Part shown: in pieces, positions 1 to 8,582 of the stretch
Layout of the letters: each line of letters begins with the position of its first letter
Position numbering within the stretch: the first letter of the stretch is position 1
NCBI GenBank assembly: GCA_022787165.1
Contig: JALFVL010000002.1
Span: forward strand, 42,795-106,794
Reading direction: 5' to 3'
Origin: Clostridiales bacterium
Lineage (GTDB): Bacteria > Bacillota > Clostridia > Christensenellales > Aristaeellaceae
Length of the DNA stretch: 64,000 nt
Notes under the pieces: model-generated
Told to the model about the DNA's origin: nothing
Seen by the model: the letters and a program-made list of their open reading frames with translations, nothing else
Databases searched by the model: none
Made by a program: the position numbers and the translations under genes

Positions 1-402
1 CATTTTGTGCGCTGGGCGGCGGATCCGGACGCGCTTGCGATGAAGCCGTATTTTTACCCGGAGATCGACAAGGCCCGCCTCTTTGAGCTGGGCTTCATCG
101 CCGCGAAATCCGGTCACAGCCGCGGCAGCACGGTCGATCTGACCCTCTTTGAGATGGCGGAGGGCCGGGAGGCCGACATGGGCGGCCCGTTTGATTTCTT
201 CGGCCCGCGCTCGCATTTTGACGGCGGCTTCCCGGGCGCGCTGACGCCCGCGCAGCGGCAAAACCGCGCCCGCCTGCGCGAGGCCATGGTCCGCCGGGGC
301 TTTCGCCCGCTTGAAACCGAATGGTGGCATTTTACGCTCGAAAACGAGCCCTTCCCGCAGACATGCTTCCGCTTCCCCGTGCGCGCGGACGCGATCCGGT
401 GA
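1..402 (+). CDS. D-alanyl-D-alanine dipeptidase, VanX/DdpX type (5' end outside window)
   Basis: This is the C-terminal part of a peptidase M15D (VanX-like) zinc dipeptidase, which cleaves D-Ala-D-Ala. The frame is open from base 1, so the gene begins upstream of the window. Visible motifs, counted from the GTG at 7, are SGHSRGSTVD (zinc His37 and Asp44) and ETEWWHF (catalytic Glu105 and zinc His108), in the order and spacing of VanX. The end is intact. No vanH or vanA-type ligase lies downstream, so a role in D-Ala-D-Ala recycling or peptidoglycan dipeptide use is more likely than a vancomycin-resistance cluster, but the upstream side cannot be seen. Confidence 0.88.
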   Translation, partial: HFVRWAADPDALAMKPYFYPEIDKARLFELGFIAAKSGHSRGSTVDLTLFEMAEGREADMGGPFDFFGPRSHFDGGFPGALTPAQRQNRARLREAMVRRGFRPLETEWWHFTLENEPFPQTCFRFPVRADAIR

Positions 403-448
403 GGCGTCGTTTTCTGTCGGGACTTTGTGAAATTTATGCCGTTTTACC

Positions 449-477
449 TTGAGGCTTCGTGAAAGTTATGATATAAT
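449..477 (+). promoter_or_regulatory. Promoter of the lysR-type gene
   Basis: TTGAGG (449-454) and TATAAT (472-477) are separated by 17 bp, and the start codon lies about 40 bp downstream. This fits a housekeeping sigma-A promoter. Confidence 0.7.
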
Positions 478-518
478 CAAAGTGCAACACCGATATCGAA
501 GAGGGGAGACAGGGTAGG

Positions 519-1472
519 ATGGAGATCCGGGAACTCAGGACCTTTCTGATGCTGGCGGAGCTGCTCAACTATCAGAAGGCCTCCGAGCAGCTGGGGTACG
601 CCCCCTCGACGCTGAGCCACCACGTCAGGACGCTGGAAAACGAGCTGGGCGTCGCGCTGTTTGCCAAGGTCGGCAAGCAGATCCAGCTCACCGTGGAGGG
701 TGCGGCGTTCATTGAGCCGGCCAGAAGGCTGCTGCTTGACTACGAGGCTGCGCTTGACAGCGTCGCCACCGCCGTGCGCATGGAGGAAAACATCTCCATC
801 GGCGGCTGCGAGCTGACGGTCGCCAACGGGCTGGTCGACCTCTTCTCCTCGTTTTCCGCCGAGCGGCGCAATGTCCGCCTTCGCCTGCGCACGACGGCCA
901 ACGCGCAGGTGCCGGAGCTCATCCGGGACGGGAGCGCGGACGTGGGCATCTGGTACAGCCTTGGCGAGGAGCGCCTCCCCGGGCTGCAGGCGATGCAACT
1001 GTTTCAGGAGCCCGTGCGGCTGATGGTCGCGCCGGAGAGCCCGTTTGCCGGGCGGCAGCACGTGCATTACGAGGATCTGGAGGGCATCAACCTCGCCTTC
1101 CCGCATGACGACTGCCCCTGCGTGCTGGGCATGCTCGACGAATTCAACCGCCGTAGGATCGCTCTGGGCTGCGTCAACTACCTGGGCGTGATCCCGCTCG
1201 TGCTGGAAAAGCTCAAGAACGATCAGGCCGCCGTGGCCATGCCCTATTCCTCGACGGCGCGCTTTGAGCAGGTCTACGGCCTCAAAACCGTGCAGCTGGA
1301 CGAGGAGGACATCTGGATGACGGCGCACATCGTCTGCCGCAGCTACGAAACCCTGCGCCCGACGGCGCGCAGCCTCGTGCGCCACAGCCGGCTCTACAGC
1401 CAGCAGCTCATCGCCCGGGACGCGGCCCACTACCTTGCGCCGCAGGGGGACGCGCGCCGCTCCGTCCGCTGA
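519..1472 (+). CDS. LysR-family transcriptional regulator
   Basis: The 317-residue protein has the usual length and layout of LysR regulators. The N-terminal winged helix-turn-helix covers about residues 1-60 (MEIRELRTFLMLAELLNYQK, then SEQLGYAPSTLSHHVRTLE), and a periplasmic-binding-like effector domain covers about 90-300. The ATG follows a GAGGGGAG ribosome site. The gene lies 137 bp upstream of, and points the same way as, an exported flavin reductase gene. LysR proteins often control an adjacent gene in response to its substrate, so this one probably controls that reductase (inference). The effector is unknown. Confidence 0.9.
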   Translation: MEIRELRTFLMLAELLNYQKASEQLGYAPSTLSHHVRTLENELGVALFAKVGKQIQLTVEGAAFIEPARRLLLDYEAALDSVATAVRMEENISIGGCELTVANGLVDLFSSFSAERRNVRLRLRTTANAQVPELIRDGSADVGIWYSLGEERLPGLQAMQLFQEPVRLMVAPESPFAGRQHVHYEDLEGINLAFPHDDCPCVLGMLDEFNRRRIALGCVNYLGVIPLVLEKLKNDQAAVAMPYSSTARFEQVYGLKTVQLDEEDIWMTAHIVCRSYETLRPTARSLVRHSRLYSQQLIARDAAHYLAPQGDARRSVR

Positions 1473-1609
1473 GGCGGGTTGCCGCAAAGGCGCCATGGAC
1501 CATTCGATGTTTTCCTGTATTCTCCGCAAGGAATTCGTGCAATCTGTGAAAAAAATCGCAGTATCATGGAGATAGAAGGGAACGAAAGCATCGAAAAGGA
1601 GGAGATTTC

Positions 1610-3598
1610 ATGCGTATGCTTTCCATGACCAAAAAGGCGCTTGCGCTGTGCCTGGCGCTGTGCCTGACGCTCTGCCTCCCGGCCCTGGCCGAGGAGCAGA
1701 AGACCCCCATGACCCCCGGCACCTACACCGGCTCGGCCAACGGAATGAACGACAAGATTCTCGTTGAGGTCGCCGTGACGGAGGATGCCATCACCAGCAT
1801 CGCCGTGACCCACGAGCAGGAGACGCCCGGCATCGGCGGCCCGCTGCAGGACGCGCAGGGCGTGACCCTGACCGCTGGCGGCGTATCCCCGGTCGACGCG
1901 ATCCCCGCAGCCGTCGTCGAGGCCCAGACGCTCGCCGTGGACGGCGTCACCGGCGCGACGATCACCTCCTATGCCGTGAAGGCCGCCATCAAGGACGCCC
2001 TCACGCAGGCCGGCGCGAACCTCGACGAATGGAACGAGCCCGCGCCCGCGGCTGAGGCGGCGCAGGATCAGAGCGCGGACGTCGTCGTGGTCGGCGGCGG
2101 CGGCGCGGGCCTGGCCGCGGCGGTCGCGGCGGCCCAGCAGGGCGCTTCCGTCATCGTCGTGGAAAAGCTGGCCGAGGTCGGCGGCGACACGCTGGTCTGC
2201 GGCGCGATCTACAACACACCCGACGAGGAGCTGCAAAAGCAGGTCACGATGACCGAGGCCGTCAAGACGACGGTCGAGGCCGCGCTCGCCGAGGAGCCCA
2301 TCAGCGAGGAGCATGCCGCCCTGCAGGCGGAGGTTCAGGCGCAGTGGGATGCCTACAAGGCCGATGGCCGTACGGACCTGTTCGACACGAAGGAATGGTA
2401 TGCGCTGCAGACCTGGAACGGCGGCGACAAGGTCGCCGATCTCGACCTGGTCAAGCAGATGGCCAACCTCTCCTATGACGGCCTCAAGTGGATCGAGAGC
2501 CTGGGCATGGAGTTCAGAAACAGCATCGGTCAGGGCGCCGGCTCGCTCTGGCAGCGCACCCACACCTCCATCATGCAGCAGGGCACGGGCTTCCTGTCCA
2601 CCTACGTCAACTGCATCGCCAACAGCGACAAGATCACGATGCTCCTGTCCACGACCGGCACGAAGCTGATCCAGGATGAGAGCGGCCGCGTGACCGGCGT
2701 GGTCTGCACCGACAAGGCTGGCAACACCTTCAACGTCACCGCCGCCAAGGGCGTCATCCTGGCGACCGGCGGCTTCGCGGCCAACAGCAAGATGGTGCAG
2801 GAGAACAACACCTCCGGCAAGTGGTCCGATCTGTCCAAGGTCGCCACGACCAACCGCTTCCAGTGCTCGCAGGGCGACGGCATCACCATGGCGGTCGAGG
2901 CCGGCGCTTCCCTGACGGACATGGATCAGATCCAGCTGCTCTACTTCGGCAACATCGTCAACGGACAGATCACCAAGTATCCGCAGCGCGACGTCTCCGG
3001 CACGGACCAGATCATCTTCATCAACAAGGAAGGCAAGCGCTTCGTCAACGAGGGCGCGCGCCGCGACGTGATCTGCCTGGCCTCCTTTGAGCAGACGGAC
3101 GGCATGTTCTACATGCTCGAGTCCGGCGACGGCGACCAGTATGTGGACATCCACAGCGACGAATGGCGCTCGGCCGACGGCTTCACCTTCTCCTACCTGG
3201 AGGAGAACGGCTACGTCATCGCGGCGGAGACGCTCGAGGAGCTGGCCGAAAAGCTCGGCTGCCAGTACGAGGATCTGAAGGCGACGCTGGATGCCTTCAA
3301 CGAGTCCGTCGAGACCGGCGTGGACGAGTTCGGCAGAACCCTCTACTCCACGAAGCTGGAGAATGGCCCCTGGGTCGCGACCCCGCGTCAGGCGTGCGTC
3401 CATCACACCATGGGCGGCGTGACCATCGACCCGCAGACCCATGTTCTGGATACCGACGGCAACGCCATCCCGGGCCTGTACGCCGCGGGCGAGATCACCG
3501 GCGGCATCCACGGCGCCAACCGTCTGGGCGGCAACGCGGTCGTCGATACGGTCGTCTTCGGCAAACTGGCCGGCGAGAACGCGGCAACGGAGCAGTAA
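1610..3598 (+). CDS. Exported FMN-binding/FAD-dependent reductase (fumarate/urocanate reductase family)
   Basis: This 662-residue flavoprotein has a signal peptide (residues 1-28, cleaved after LPALA), an FMN-binding domain (about 30-128) with the covalent-FMN motif DGVTGATITS (Thr117 is the predicted ApbE flavinylation site), and a flavocytochrome c/FrdA-type FAD domain beginning at VVVVGGGGAG (about 158). The C-terminal part keeps HHTMGG and GANRLGGNAVVDT, which line the active site in fumarate reductases. Family members use external organic acceptors such as fumarate, urocanate or cinnamates in anaerobic respiration; the substrate cannot be read from sequence. The ATG at 1610 follows AAAGGAGGA. 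It is monocistronic and ends at a strong terminator. Confidence 0.9.
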   Translation: MRMLSMTKKALALCLALCLTLCLPALAEEQKTPMTPGTYTGSANGMNDKILVEVAVTEDAITSIAVTHEQETPGIGGPLQDAQGVTLTAGGVSPVDAIPAAVVEAQTLAVDGVTGATITSYAVKAAIKDALTQAGANLDEWNEPAPAAEAAQDQSADVVVVGGGGAGLAAAVAAAQQGASVIVVEKLAEVGGDTLVCGAIYNTPDEELQKQVTMTEAVKTTVEAALAEEPISEEHAALQAEVQAQWDAYKADGRTDLFDTKEWYALQTWNGGDKVADLDLVKQMANLSYDGLKWIESLGMEFRNSIGQGAGSLWQRTHTSIMQQGTGFLSTYVNCIANSDKITMLLSTTGTKLIQDESGRVTGVVCTDKAGNTFNVTAAKGVILATGGFAANSKMVQENNTSGKWSDLSKVATTNRFQCSQGDGITMAVEAGASLTDMDQIQLLYFGNIVNGQITKYPQRDVSGTDQIIFINKEGKRFVNEGARRDVICLASFEQTDGMFYMLESGDGDQYVDIHSDEWRSADGFTFSYLEENGYVIAAETLEELAEKLGCQYEDLKATLDAFNESVETGVDEFGRTLYSTKLENGPWVATPRQACVHHTMGGVTIDPQTHVLDTDGNAIPGLYAAGEITGGIHGANRLGGNAVVDTVVFGKLAGENAATEQ

Positions 3599-3630
3599 TT
3601 CCCTTCTCATCGACACAAACGCATACAAAG

Positions 3631-3666
3631 AGGCCGGGGGAGCGATCCCCCGGCCTCGGTTTGTTC
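3631..3666 (+). terminator. Rho-independent terminator after the reductase
   Basis: A perfect 10-bp GC-rich stem (AGGCCGGGGG / CCCCCGGCCT, 3631-3656) with a 6-nt loop is followed by a short T-rich stretch. It lies between converging genes. Confidence 0.85.
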
Positions 3667-3679
3667 ACGTTGCGCGCCT

Positions 3680-4540
3680 TCAGAGGGCTCTGCGGCAGAC
3701 GCCCATGCCGAACGCGCCGGGGCCTGCGTGGCAGCCGATGCTGCACGTCAGCGGGTCGTAGCAAATCTCCTCGCCGGCAAACGTCTCCAGCGCCAGCGCC
3801 TTCCATTCCTCGCGCTCGGCCTCGTCGGTCAGGCTGTCCGCCACGCAGACGGTGATCGGGATGCCCGCGGCCTTCATTTCGTCCACGTCCTTGCGGATTT
3901 CCTGCACCAGACGCTTGCGGCAGGCCTTGCTGCCGCGCACCTTCGCAAACGCATCCAGCCGCTCACCCTTGATGATCAGCAGCGGCTTGATTTGCAGCAG
4001 CGTGCCCAGCGCCGCGGCAGCCGGGGTCACGCGCCCGCCTTTTTTGAGGTATTCGAGCGTCTCCACGCCCAGGAGGATCGTCGAGTCGAGCCCCGTGCGC
4101 TCGAGCGTCTCGCGGATTTTAAGGGCGGAGCAGCCCCGCTCGCGCAGGCGCAGCGCATCCTCCACCGACAGGCGCTGCGTGACGGAGATCCTGTGGTTGT
4201 TGACGACCTGCACACGGCCGCCGAAATCCTCCGCCAGCATCCGCGCAGTCTGATACGAGCCGCTCAGCCCGCTGGACATCGGGATGTAGACGACCTCGTC
4301 ATAGCCTGAGGCGAGCAGCGACTCAAACAGGCCGCTCACCTCCGCCGGGGACGGCTGGGAGCTGGAGACGTCCCTGTGCGCCAGCTGCGCCTGATAGAGG
4401 GCCTGCGGCGTCAGATCGACGCCCTCGTAGTAGGTGGCTCCCTCGATGATCACGGGCATGGGGATGACGTGGACGCCCAGAGAACGGGCCTCCCCGGCAA
4501 AGATGCCGCTGTTGCTGTCCGTCGCAATCGCCGTTTTCAC
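3680..4540 (-). CDS. DegV family fatty-acid-binding protein
   Basis: The 286-residue protein begins VKTAIATDSNSGI and carries the DegV features GVHVIPMPVIIEG, TSQPSP-like SSSQPSPAEV (lipid head-group loop) and PMSSGLSGSYQTA. DegV proteins bind a fatty acid and, as FakB, present it to the kinase FakA for phosphorylation and phospholipid synthesis; no fakA is seen here. The GTG start at 4540 is chosen because GGGAGG lies 6 nt upstream and the family N-terminus starts there; an in-frame ATG 183 bp further upstream would add a non-conserved leader. The gene is divergent from the methionine T-box operon. Confidence 0.92.
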   Translation of the reverse strand: MKTAIATDSNSGIFAGEARSLGVHVIPMPVIIEGATYYEGVDLTPQALYQAQLAHRDVSSSQPSPAEVSGLFESLLASGYDEVVYIPMSSGLSGSYQTARMLAEDFGGRVQVVNNHRISVTQRLSVEDALRLRERGCSALKIRETLERTGLDSTILLGVETLEYLKKGGRVTPAAAALGTLLQIKPLLIIKGERLDAFAKVRGSKACRKRLVQEIRKDVDEMKAAGIPITVCVADSLTDEAEREEWKALALETFAGEEICYDPLTCSIGCHAGPGAFGMGVCRRAL

Positions 4541-4593
4541 ACGCTGCCTCCCGTCGAGTGTTTCCCTGATATGAGATCCGAATATGATATCTG

Positions 4594-4623
4594 ATTGTAG
4601 GGGAAAGCGCCGGCGGGCGGCAA
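4594..4623 (-). promoter_or_regulatory. Promoter of degV
   Basis: On the minus strand TTGCCG and TACAAT are separated by 18 bp, about 54 bp upstream of the GTG start. Confidence 0.6.
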
Positions 4624-4741
4624 TAAACAAAAGCCCGAATTTGCACATTTTTTGGGTAAACAATTCTCTATGCACAGATTTTGTTGCAGATTCTCGGCTG
4701 TCTCTCCCGGAGAAACCGCGCACATCCCTCCGTCAGGAGGC

Positions 4742-4770
4742 TTGACAATCCGTAAAGGGTCTGCTATGAT
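4742..4770 (+). promoter_or_regulatory. Strong promoter of the methionine T-box operon
   Basis: TTGACA (4742-4747) and TATGAT (4765-4770) are separated by exactly 17 bp. Transcription would start near 4777, at the beginning of the T-box leader. Confidence 0.85.
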
Positions 4771-4776
4771 GCGGAC

Positions 4777-5036
4777 AAAGCAAACAGCGCGATGAAGAAA
4801 AGAGTACTGCGCAGGATGCCTCAAGAGAGATTCCGGTTGGTGCGAGGAATCGGCGGATAGCGGAGGAACATGGTTTCGGAGCGGATGGCTGAGGGGCGTC
4901 CCCCCAAGGTCATACGGGTCAGCCCGTTATCGCTGGCAGGCATTGATGGATGCCGGTGAGGCCGACGCAGGTCGGCGAAAAGAAGTGGTACCACGGGTGG
5001 TTGCGCTCGTCTTCTGAGGAAGACGGGCGTTTTTTT
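4777..5036 (+). promoter_or_regulatory. T-box leader, predicted tRNA-Met responsive
   Basis: The leader shows the stem I distal features (AGAGA bulge at about 4825 and GGTGCGAGG at about 4839), the T-box itself AGAAGTGGTACCACGG (4981-4996) and an overlapping terminator: GCTCGTCTTC/GAAGACGGGC stem (5005-5028) plus seven Ts. T-boxes sense uncharged tRNA through a specifier codon. The likely specifier is the ATG at 4870-4872, in GGAACATGG, which agrees with the downstream methionine genes. T-box class: seen; Met specificity: inferred from that codon and the context. Confidence 0.88.
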
Positions 5037-5081
5037 CATCATCCGCCCCATGGGCGGAGACGCCAAAGGAGGAATTGCAAC

Positions 5082-6227
5082 ATGCGCTACAAGCTGGATA
5101 CCCAGTGCGTTCACGGCACGCCGGAGCGCGCCTATGAGGACGGCGTCCGTTCCGTCAGCTTCCCGATTTACCAGACCGCGACCTTCGCCCACACGAGGAT
5201 CGAGCACGGCCAGTTCAACTACACCCGTCAGGACAACCCGACCCGCCTGCACCTGGAGGAGACCGTCGCCGCCCTGGAGGAGGGCACGGACGCCGTCGCC
5301 TTCGCCTCAGGCATGGCGGCCATCGCGGCGGTATTCGAGCTCTTCAGGCCCGGCGATCACGTCATTTGCAGCGAGGATCTCTACGGCGGCACGACGCGCT
5401 ACCTGAACAACATCAGCAGCAAGAACGGCGTGACGGTCGAGTTTGCCGACACGACGGAAATCGCCAACGTCAAGGCCGCCCTGCGCCCGCAGACAAAGGC
5501 GATCTACCTGGAGACGCCGAGCAACCCGATGATGAACGTGACCGATATCCGCGCCTGCGCGGCGCTGGCACATGAGGCCGGCGCGCTGCTGATCGTGGAC
5601 AACACGTTCCTCTCGCCCATCTTTCAGCGCCCGCTGACGCTGGGCGCGGACCTCGTCGTCCACAGCGGCAGCAAATACCTCTCCGGCCACAACGACACGA
5701 TCAGCGGCTTCGTCGTCGCGGCGACGCGGGCGCTGGGCGACGCCATCCGCCTGACCGGCAAGACGACCGGCGGCATGCTCGCGCCGTTTGACAGCTGGCT
5801 CGTGCTGCGCGGCATCAAGACGCTCGCCCTGCGCATGGAGCGCGTGCAGAAGAACGCGCTGGCCATCGCCAAAGCGCTCAAGAAGAACCCCCATGTCACG
5901 CAGGTGCTCTACGCCGGGCTGCCGGAGCATCCCGCCTACGCGCTCAGCCGCAGCCAGTCGGACGGCTTCGGCGGCATGATCTCCCTGCGCGTGGACATCG
6001 CCGAAACCGCCGAGCGCGTGCTGACGCATGTGCGCGTGATCACGTTCGCCGAGAGCCTGGGCGGCGTGGAGAGTCTCATCACCTACCCGCTCACGCAGAC
6101 GCACAACGACGTGCCCGAGGAGATGCGCGCCCGCCTGGGCATCACGGATACGCTGCTGCGCCTGTCCGTGGGCATCGAGGATGCCGATGACCTGATCGCC
6201 GACCTCACCCAGGCGCTCGGGGACTGA
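5082..6227 (+). CDS. Trans-sulfuration PLP enzyme (cystathionine gamma-synthase / beta-lyase / O-acetylhomoserine sulfhydrylase family)
   Basis: The 381-residue Cys/Met-metabolism PLP enzyme begins [12 protein letters not shown]. It has the substrate and PLP motifs [37 protein letters not shown] and IVDNTFLSP, and the Schiff-base lysine in [17 protein letters not shown]. It is 31 nt upstream of metA behind a methionine T-box, so it probably uses O-acetylhomoserine with cysteine or sulfide, or cleaves cystathionine (MetI/MetC type). Sequence alone does not separate these activities. The ATG at 5082 follows AAAGGAGG; an earlier in-frame ATG at 4950 lies inside the T-box and is not a start. Confidence 0.9.
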   Translation: MRYKLDTQCVHGTPERAYEDGVRSVSFPIYQTATFAHTRIEHGQFNYTRQDNPTRLHLEETVAALEEGTDAVAFASGMAAIAAVFELFRPGDHVICSEDLYGGTTRYLNNISSKNGVTVEFADTTEIANVKAALRPQTKAIYLETPSNPMMNVTDIRACAALAHEAGALLIVDNTFLSPIFQRPLTLGADLVVHSGSKYLSGHNDTISGFVVAATRALGDAIRLTGKTTGGMLAPFDSWLVLRGIKTLALRMERVQKNALAIAKALKKNPHVTQVLYAGLPEHPAYALSRSQSDGFGGMISLRVDIAETAERVLTHVRVITFAESLGGVESLITYPLTQTHNDVPEEMRARLGITDTLLRLSVGIEDADDLIADLTQALGD

Positions 6228-6258
6228 GCGCGCTTTTCCAGGAAAGGAGGCCCCTCCC

Positions 6259-7296
6259 ATGCCCATCAAGATTCCCAACAACCTGCCGGCGAGGAAAATG
6301 CTGGAGAGCGAGAACATCTTCGTCATGCATCAGACGCGCGCCAACACGCAGCAGATCCGCCCGCTGCGTCTGCTGCTGCTCAACCTCATGCCCACCAAGA
6401 TCACGACGGAAACGCAGCTGGCGCGCCTGCTGGGCAACACGCCGCTGCAGGTCGAGCTGGAGCTGCTGATGATGAAGAGCCACGTCTCCAAAAACACGCC
6501 CGAGGAGCACATGCTCGCCTTCTACAAGACGTTTGACGAGGTGCGCGAGCAGAACTTCGACGGCCTGGTCATCACGGGCGCGCCGGTGGAGAAGCTCGAG
6601 TTTGAGCAGGTGGAATACTGGGAGGAGCTGTGCGAGGTCTTTGCCTGGAGCAAGACCCACGTCACCAGCACGTTCCACATCTGCTGGGCGGCGCAGGCCG
6701 CGCTCTACTACCACTACGGCATCAAAAAATACCCGCTGGAGAAGAAGCTCTTCGGCGTCTTCCGCCACCAGGTGACGCACAAAAACTCCATCCTCTTCCG
6801 CGGGTTTGACGACACCTTCCTCGTGCCGCACTCCCGGCACACGACGATCCGCAAGGAGGAGGTGCTCGCGGCGAAGGGCCTCAAGATCCTCGCCGAGAGC
6901 GACGAGGCGGGCATCTACGCCATCTCGACCGACGGCGGCACACAGATCTTCATCACCGGCCACTCGGAATACGACGCGGACACGCTCGACAGGGAATACC
7001 GCCGCGACAGGGACGCCGGGCTGCCCATCGAGATTCCCTGCAACTACTATCCCGATGACGACGACACGAAGGCGCCCGTGAGCACCTGGCGCTCGAGCGC
7101 GCACATGCTCTACTCCAACTGGCTCAACTACTTCGTCTACCAGATCACGCCGTACGATCTCGCGCTCATCGGCGGCACCTGCCCGCCCAACACGCCGACC
7201 TGCCCGGAGGACGAGGAGCAATGCCCGTATTTCTCGGCGGACATGCGGCAATGCACGCTGGAAAAACAACCGAAAAAAGCGCCGGGCAAAGCCTGA
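6259..7296 (+). CDS. metA: Homoserine O-acyltransferase MetA, predicted acetyl-CoA specific
   Basis: MetA activates homoserine in methionine synthesis. The catalytic residues fall at the canonical numbers: Cys142 in [11 protein letters not shown], His235 and Glu237 in TGHSEYDA. Residue 111, in [10 protein letters not shown], is Glu. In characterised MetA proteins Glu111 gives acetyl-CoA and Gly111 succinyl-CoA preference, so this enzyme probably makes O-acetylhomoserine, matching its operon partner. At 345 residues it is about 40 longer than usual. The extra C-terminal tail after residue 302 carries four cysteines (308, 314, 322, 332) and a basic end. Ribosome site AAAGGAGG precedes the ATG. 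Confidence 0.95.
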   Translation: MPIKIPNNLPARKMLESENIFVMHQTRANTQQIRPLRLLLLNLMPTKITTETQLARLLGNTPLQVELELLMMKSHVSKNTPEEHMLAFYKTFDEVREQNFDGLVITGAPVEKLEFEQVEYWEELCEVFAWSKTHVTSTFHICWAAQAALYYHYGIKKYPLEKKLFGVFRHQVTHKNSILFRGFDDTFLVPHSRHTTIRKEEVLAAKGLKILAESDEAGIYAISTDGGTQIFITGHSEYDADTLDREYRRDRDAGLPIEIPCNYYPDDDDTKAPVSTWRSSAHMLYSNWLNYFVYQITPYDLALIGGTCPPNTPTCPEDEEQCPYFSADMRQCTLEKQPKKAPGKA

Positions 7297-7326
7297 TCCT
7301 GTTTTCCATCTGCACGATGAAGACAA

Positions 7327-7463
7327 GCGCGAAGCAAAGAAGGGAGTTTGAGGGACATTGTCCCTCAAGCAGGTTTGGGCGGCAGCTCAACGTAAACATG
7401 AAAATCGGTATCAACGCAGTCTCAGAGCAGGATGCGCAGCATCCTACGATTGAGACGGGTTTG
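7327..7463 (+). repeat. Family A repeat, copy A1 (full length)
   Basis: It starts with GCGCGAAGCAAAG, has hairpin 1 (TGAGGGACATTGTCCCTCA), hairpin 2 (TTGGGCGGCAGCTCAA) and hairpin 3 at 7419-7456: GTCTCA-GAGCA-GGATGC-loop-GCATCC-TACGAT-TGAGAC, followed by GGGTT. The inner stem GGATGC/GCATCC differs from other copies by compensating changes. It lies between metA and the next small gene, in the gene direction. Confidence 0.85.
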
Positions 7464-7512
7464 TTTCGCAAGGCATATCCAACTATGCAAACAGAAAGAA
7501 AGGAGACTCCCC

Positions 7513-7731
7513 ATGCCCTCCATCCTCATCAGGGACACGACGCGCGAGGAGCGCATCGAGATCGTCCATCGGGCGCTGCGCGGCAGCTGCGGCTCGGCAT
7601 GCGAGTTCTGCAACGGCTGCGACAACCTCGGCGGCGGGCGTGTCGAGGAGATCTATCAGCCCTATATCGACGGGCTCAAGGAGATCCGCGAGATCAACGC
7701 CGAGTACAACGCGCGGTTTGTGCGCGGCTGA
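7513..7731 (+). CDS. Small Cys-rich protein of unknown function
   Basis: The 72-residue protein starts at an ATG 8 nt after AAAGGAG. It has four closely spaced cysteines in CGSACEFCNGC (about residues 28-38), a spacing that suggests a metal or iron-sulfur site, and a charged helical C-terminus (EIYQPYIDGLKEIREINAEY). No membrane segment or signal peptide is present. It is separated from metA by repeat A1, so co-transcription with the methionine genes is possible but not shown. I do not recognise a named family. Confidence 0.8.
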   Translation: MPSILIRDTTREERIEIVHRALRGSCGSACEFCNGCDNLGGGRVEEIYQPYIDGLKEIREINAEYNARFVRG

Positions 7732-7736
7732 CACGC

Positions 7737-8582
7737 TCAGCGCGTCTCGTAGGTCTCCAGGAAGGAATGCTCCTCGCCGCGCGTCTTGTAGCCCGGGAAT
7801 GTGTCCAGGCTCACGGCATGGATGGCGCTGAAGATGCTCTTCTCGATGTCGGGGTTGTCCCGCTTGAGCCTGCGAATCAGCTGCTTGACCTCCTGGCGCT
7901 TGGAGCCGCCGCCGCCGTTGTCGCACATCGTGCAGTTCTCCGTGAAGCGGCAGGCGCACTGGATGAACTCGAGGTCGTTGTAGCGCTTCCAGGCGAGGAT
8001 GTCGTCCTCGTGGATGCAGTACATCGGGCGGATCAGCTCCATGCCGGGGAAGTTTTTGCTGTGCAGCTTGGGCATCATCGCCTGAAGCTGCGCGCCGTAG
8101 AACATGCCCATGACCGTCGTCTCGATGACGTCGCTGAAATGATGCCCCAGCGCGATCTTGTTGCAGCCGAGCTCTCGCGCCCTGGCGTAGAGATGGCCGC
8201 GGCGCATCCGCGCGCAGAGGTAGCAGGGGTTGCTTTCCGCGCTGTTGGCGACCTCGAAGATGTTCGTCTCAAAGATCGTGATGGGCAGCTCGAGCAGCTG
8301 CGCGTTGCTCTCAATCTTGCGGCGGTTGATCGCGTTGTAGCCCGGGTCCATGACGAGGTAAACGACCTCAAAGGGCACCTCGCTGTGGCGGTGCAGCTGC
8401 TGCATCAGCTTCGCCATCAGCATGGAATCCTTGCCGCCGGAGATGCACACGGCGATTTTGTCGCCGGGGGCGATCAGCTCATAGCGCTTGACGGCCGTCA
8501 TGAACGGCGTCCAGAGCTCCTTGCGGTATTTGGTGATGATGCTCCGCTCAATCTTCTGGCAGGCGGTCAACGTGCGCGGCAT
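7737..8582 (-). CDS. TtcA-like tRNA 2-thiolation ATPase (PP-loop)
   Basis: This 281-residue adenine-nucleotide alpha-hydrolase has the PP-loop CISGGKDSMLMAKLM, the TtcA-type CYLCARMRRGHLY pair of cysteines, and GHHFSDVIETT. Further C-terminal cysteines (CACRFTENCTMC) are also present. TtcA uses ATP and a [4Fe-4S] cluster to thiolate cytidine 32 of tRNA; clostridial paralogues of this length are usually annotated the same way, but the exact target is inferred. The ATG at 8582 is preferred because AAGGAG lies 8 nt upstream; an ATG 18 nt earlier has no such site. The start overlaps the end of the truncated cysteine desulfurase, implying translational coupling. Confidence 0.85.
   Translation of the reverse strand: MPRTLTACQKIERSIITKYRKELWTPFMTAVKRYELIAPGDKIAVCISGGKDSMLMAKLMQQLHRHSEVPFEVVYLVMDPGYNAINRRKIESNAQLLELPITIFETNIFEVANSAESNPCYLCARMRRGHLYARARELGCNKIALGHHFSDVIETTVMGMFYGAQLQAMMPKLHSKNFPGMELIRPMYCIHEDDILAWKRYNDLEFIQCACRFTENCTMCDNGGGGSKRQEVKQLIRRLKRDNPDIEKSIFSAIHAVSLDTFPGYKTRGEEHSFLETYETR

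Noticed and set aside
7..402. Vancomycin-resistance cluster
   Set aside because: Only the VanX-type dipeptidase end is visible; the next genes (LysR, flavin reductase) are unrelated to van operons.
1430..3628. Very long open frames on the strand opposite to real genes (for example 1430-3628 and 12645-15428 minus, 9784-11742 plus, 34678-37440 minus)
   Set aside because: They are by-products of high GC at third codon positions; their translations are Arg/Ala/His/Gly-rich without motifs, while the opposite strand encodes recognised full-length proteins with ribosome sites.
4950..5081. N-terminal extension of the trans-sulfuration enzyme from the ATG at 4950
   Set aside because: This stretch is the T-box and its terminator; the family N-terminus and the AAAGGAGG site place the start at 5082.
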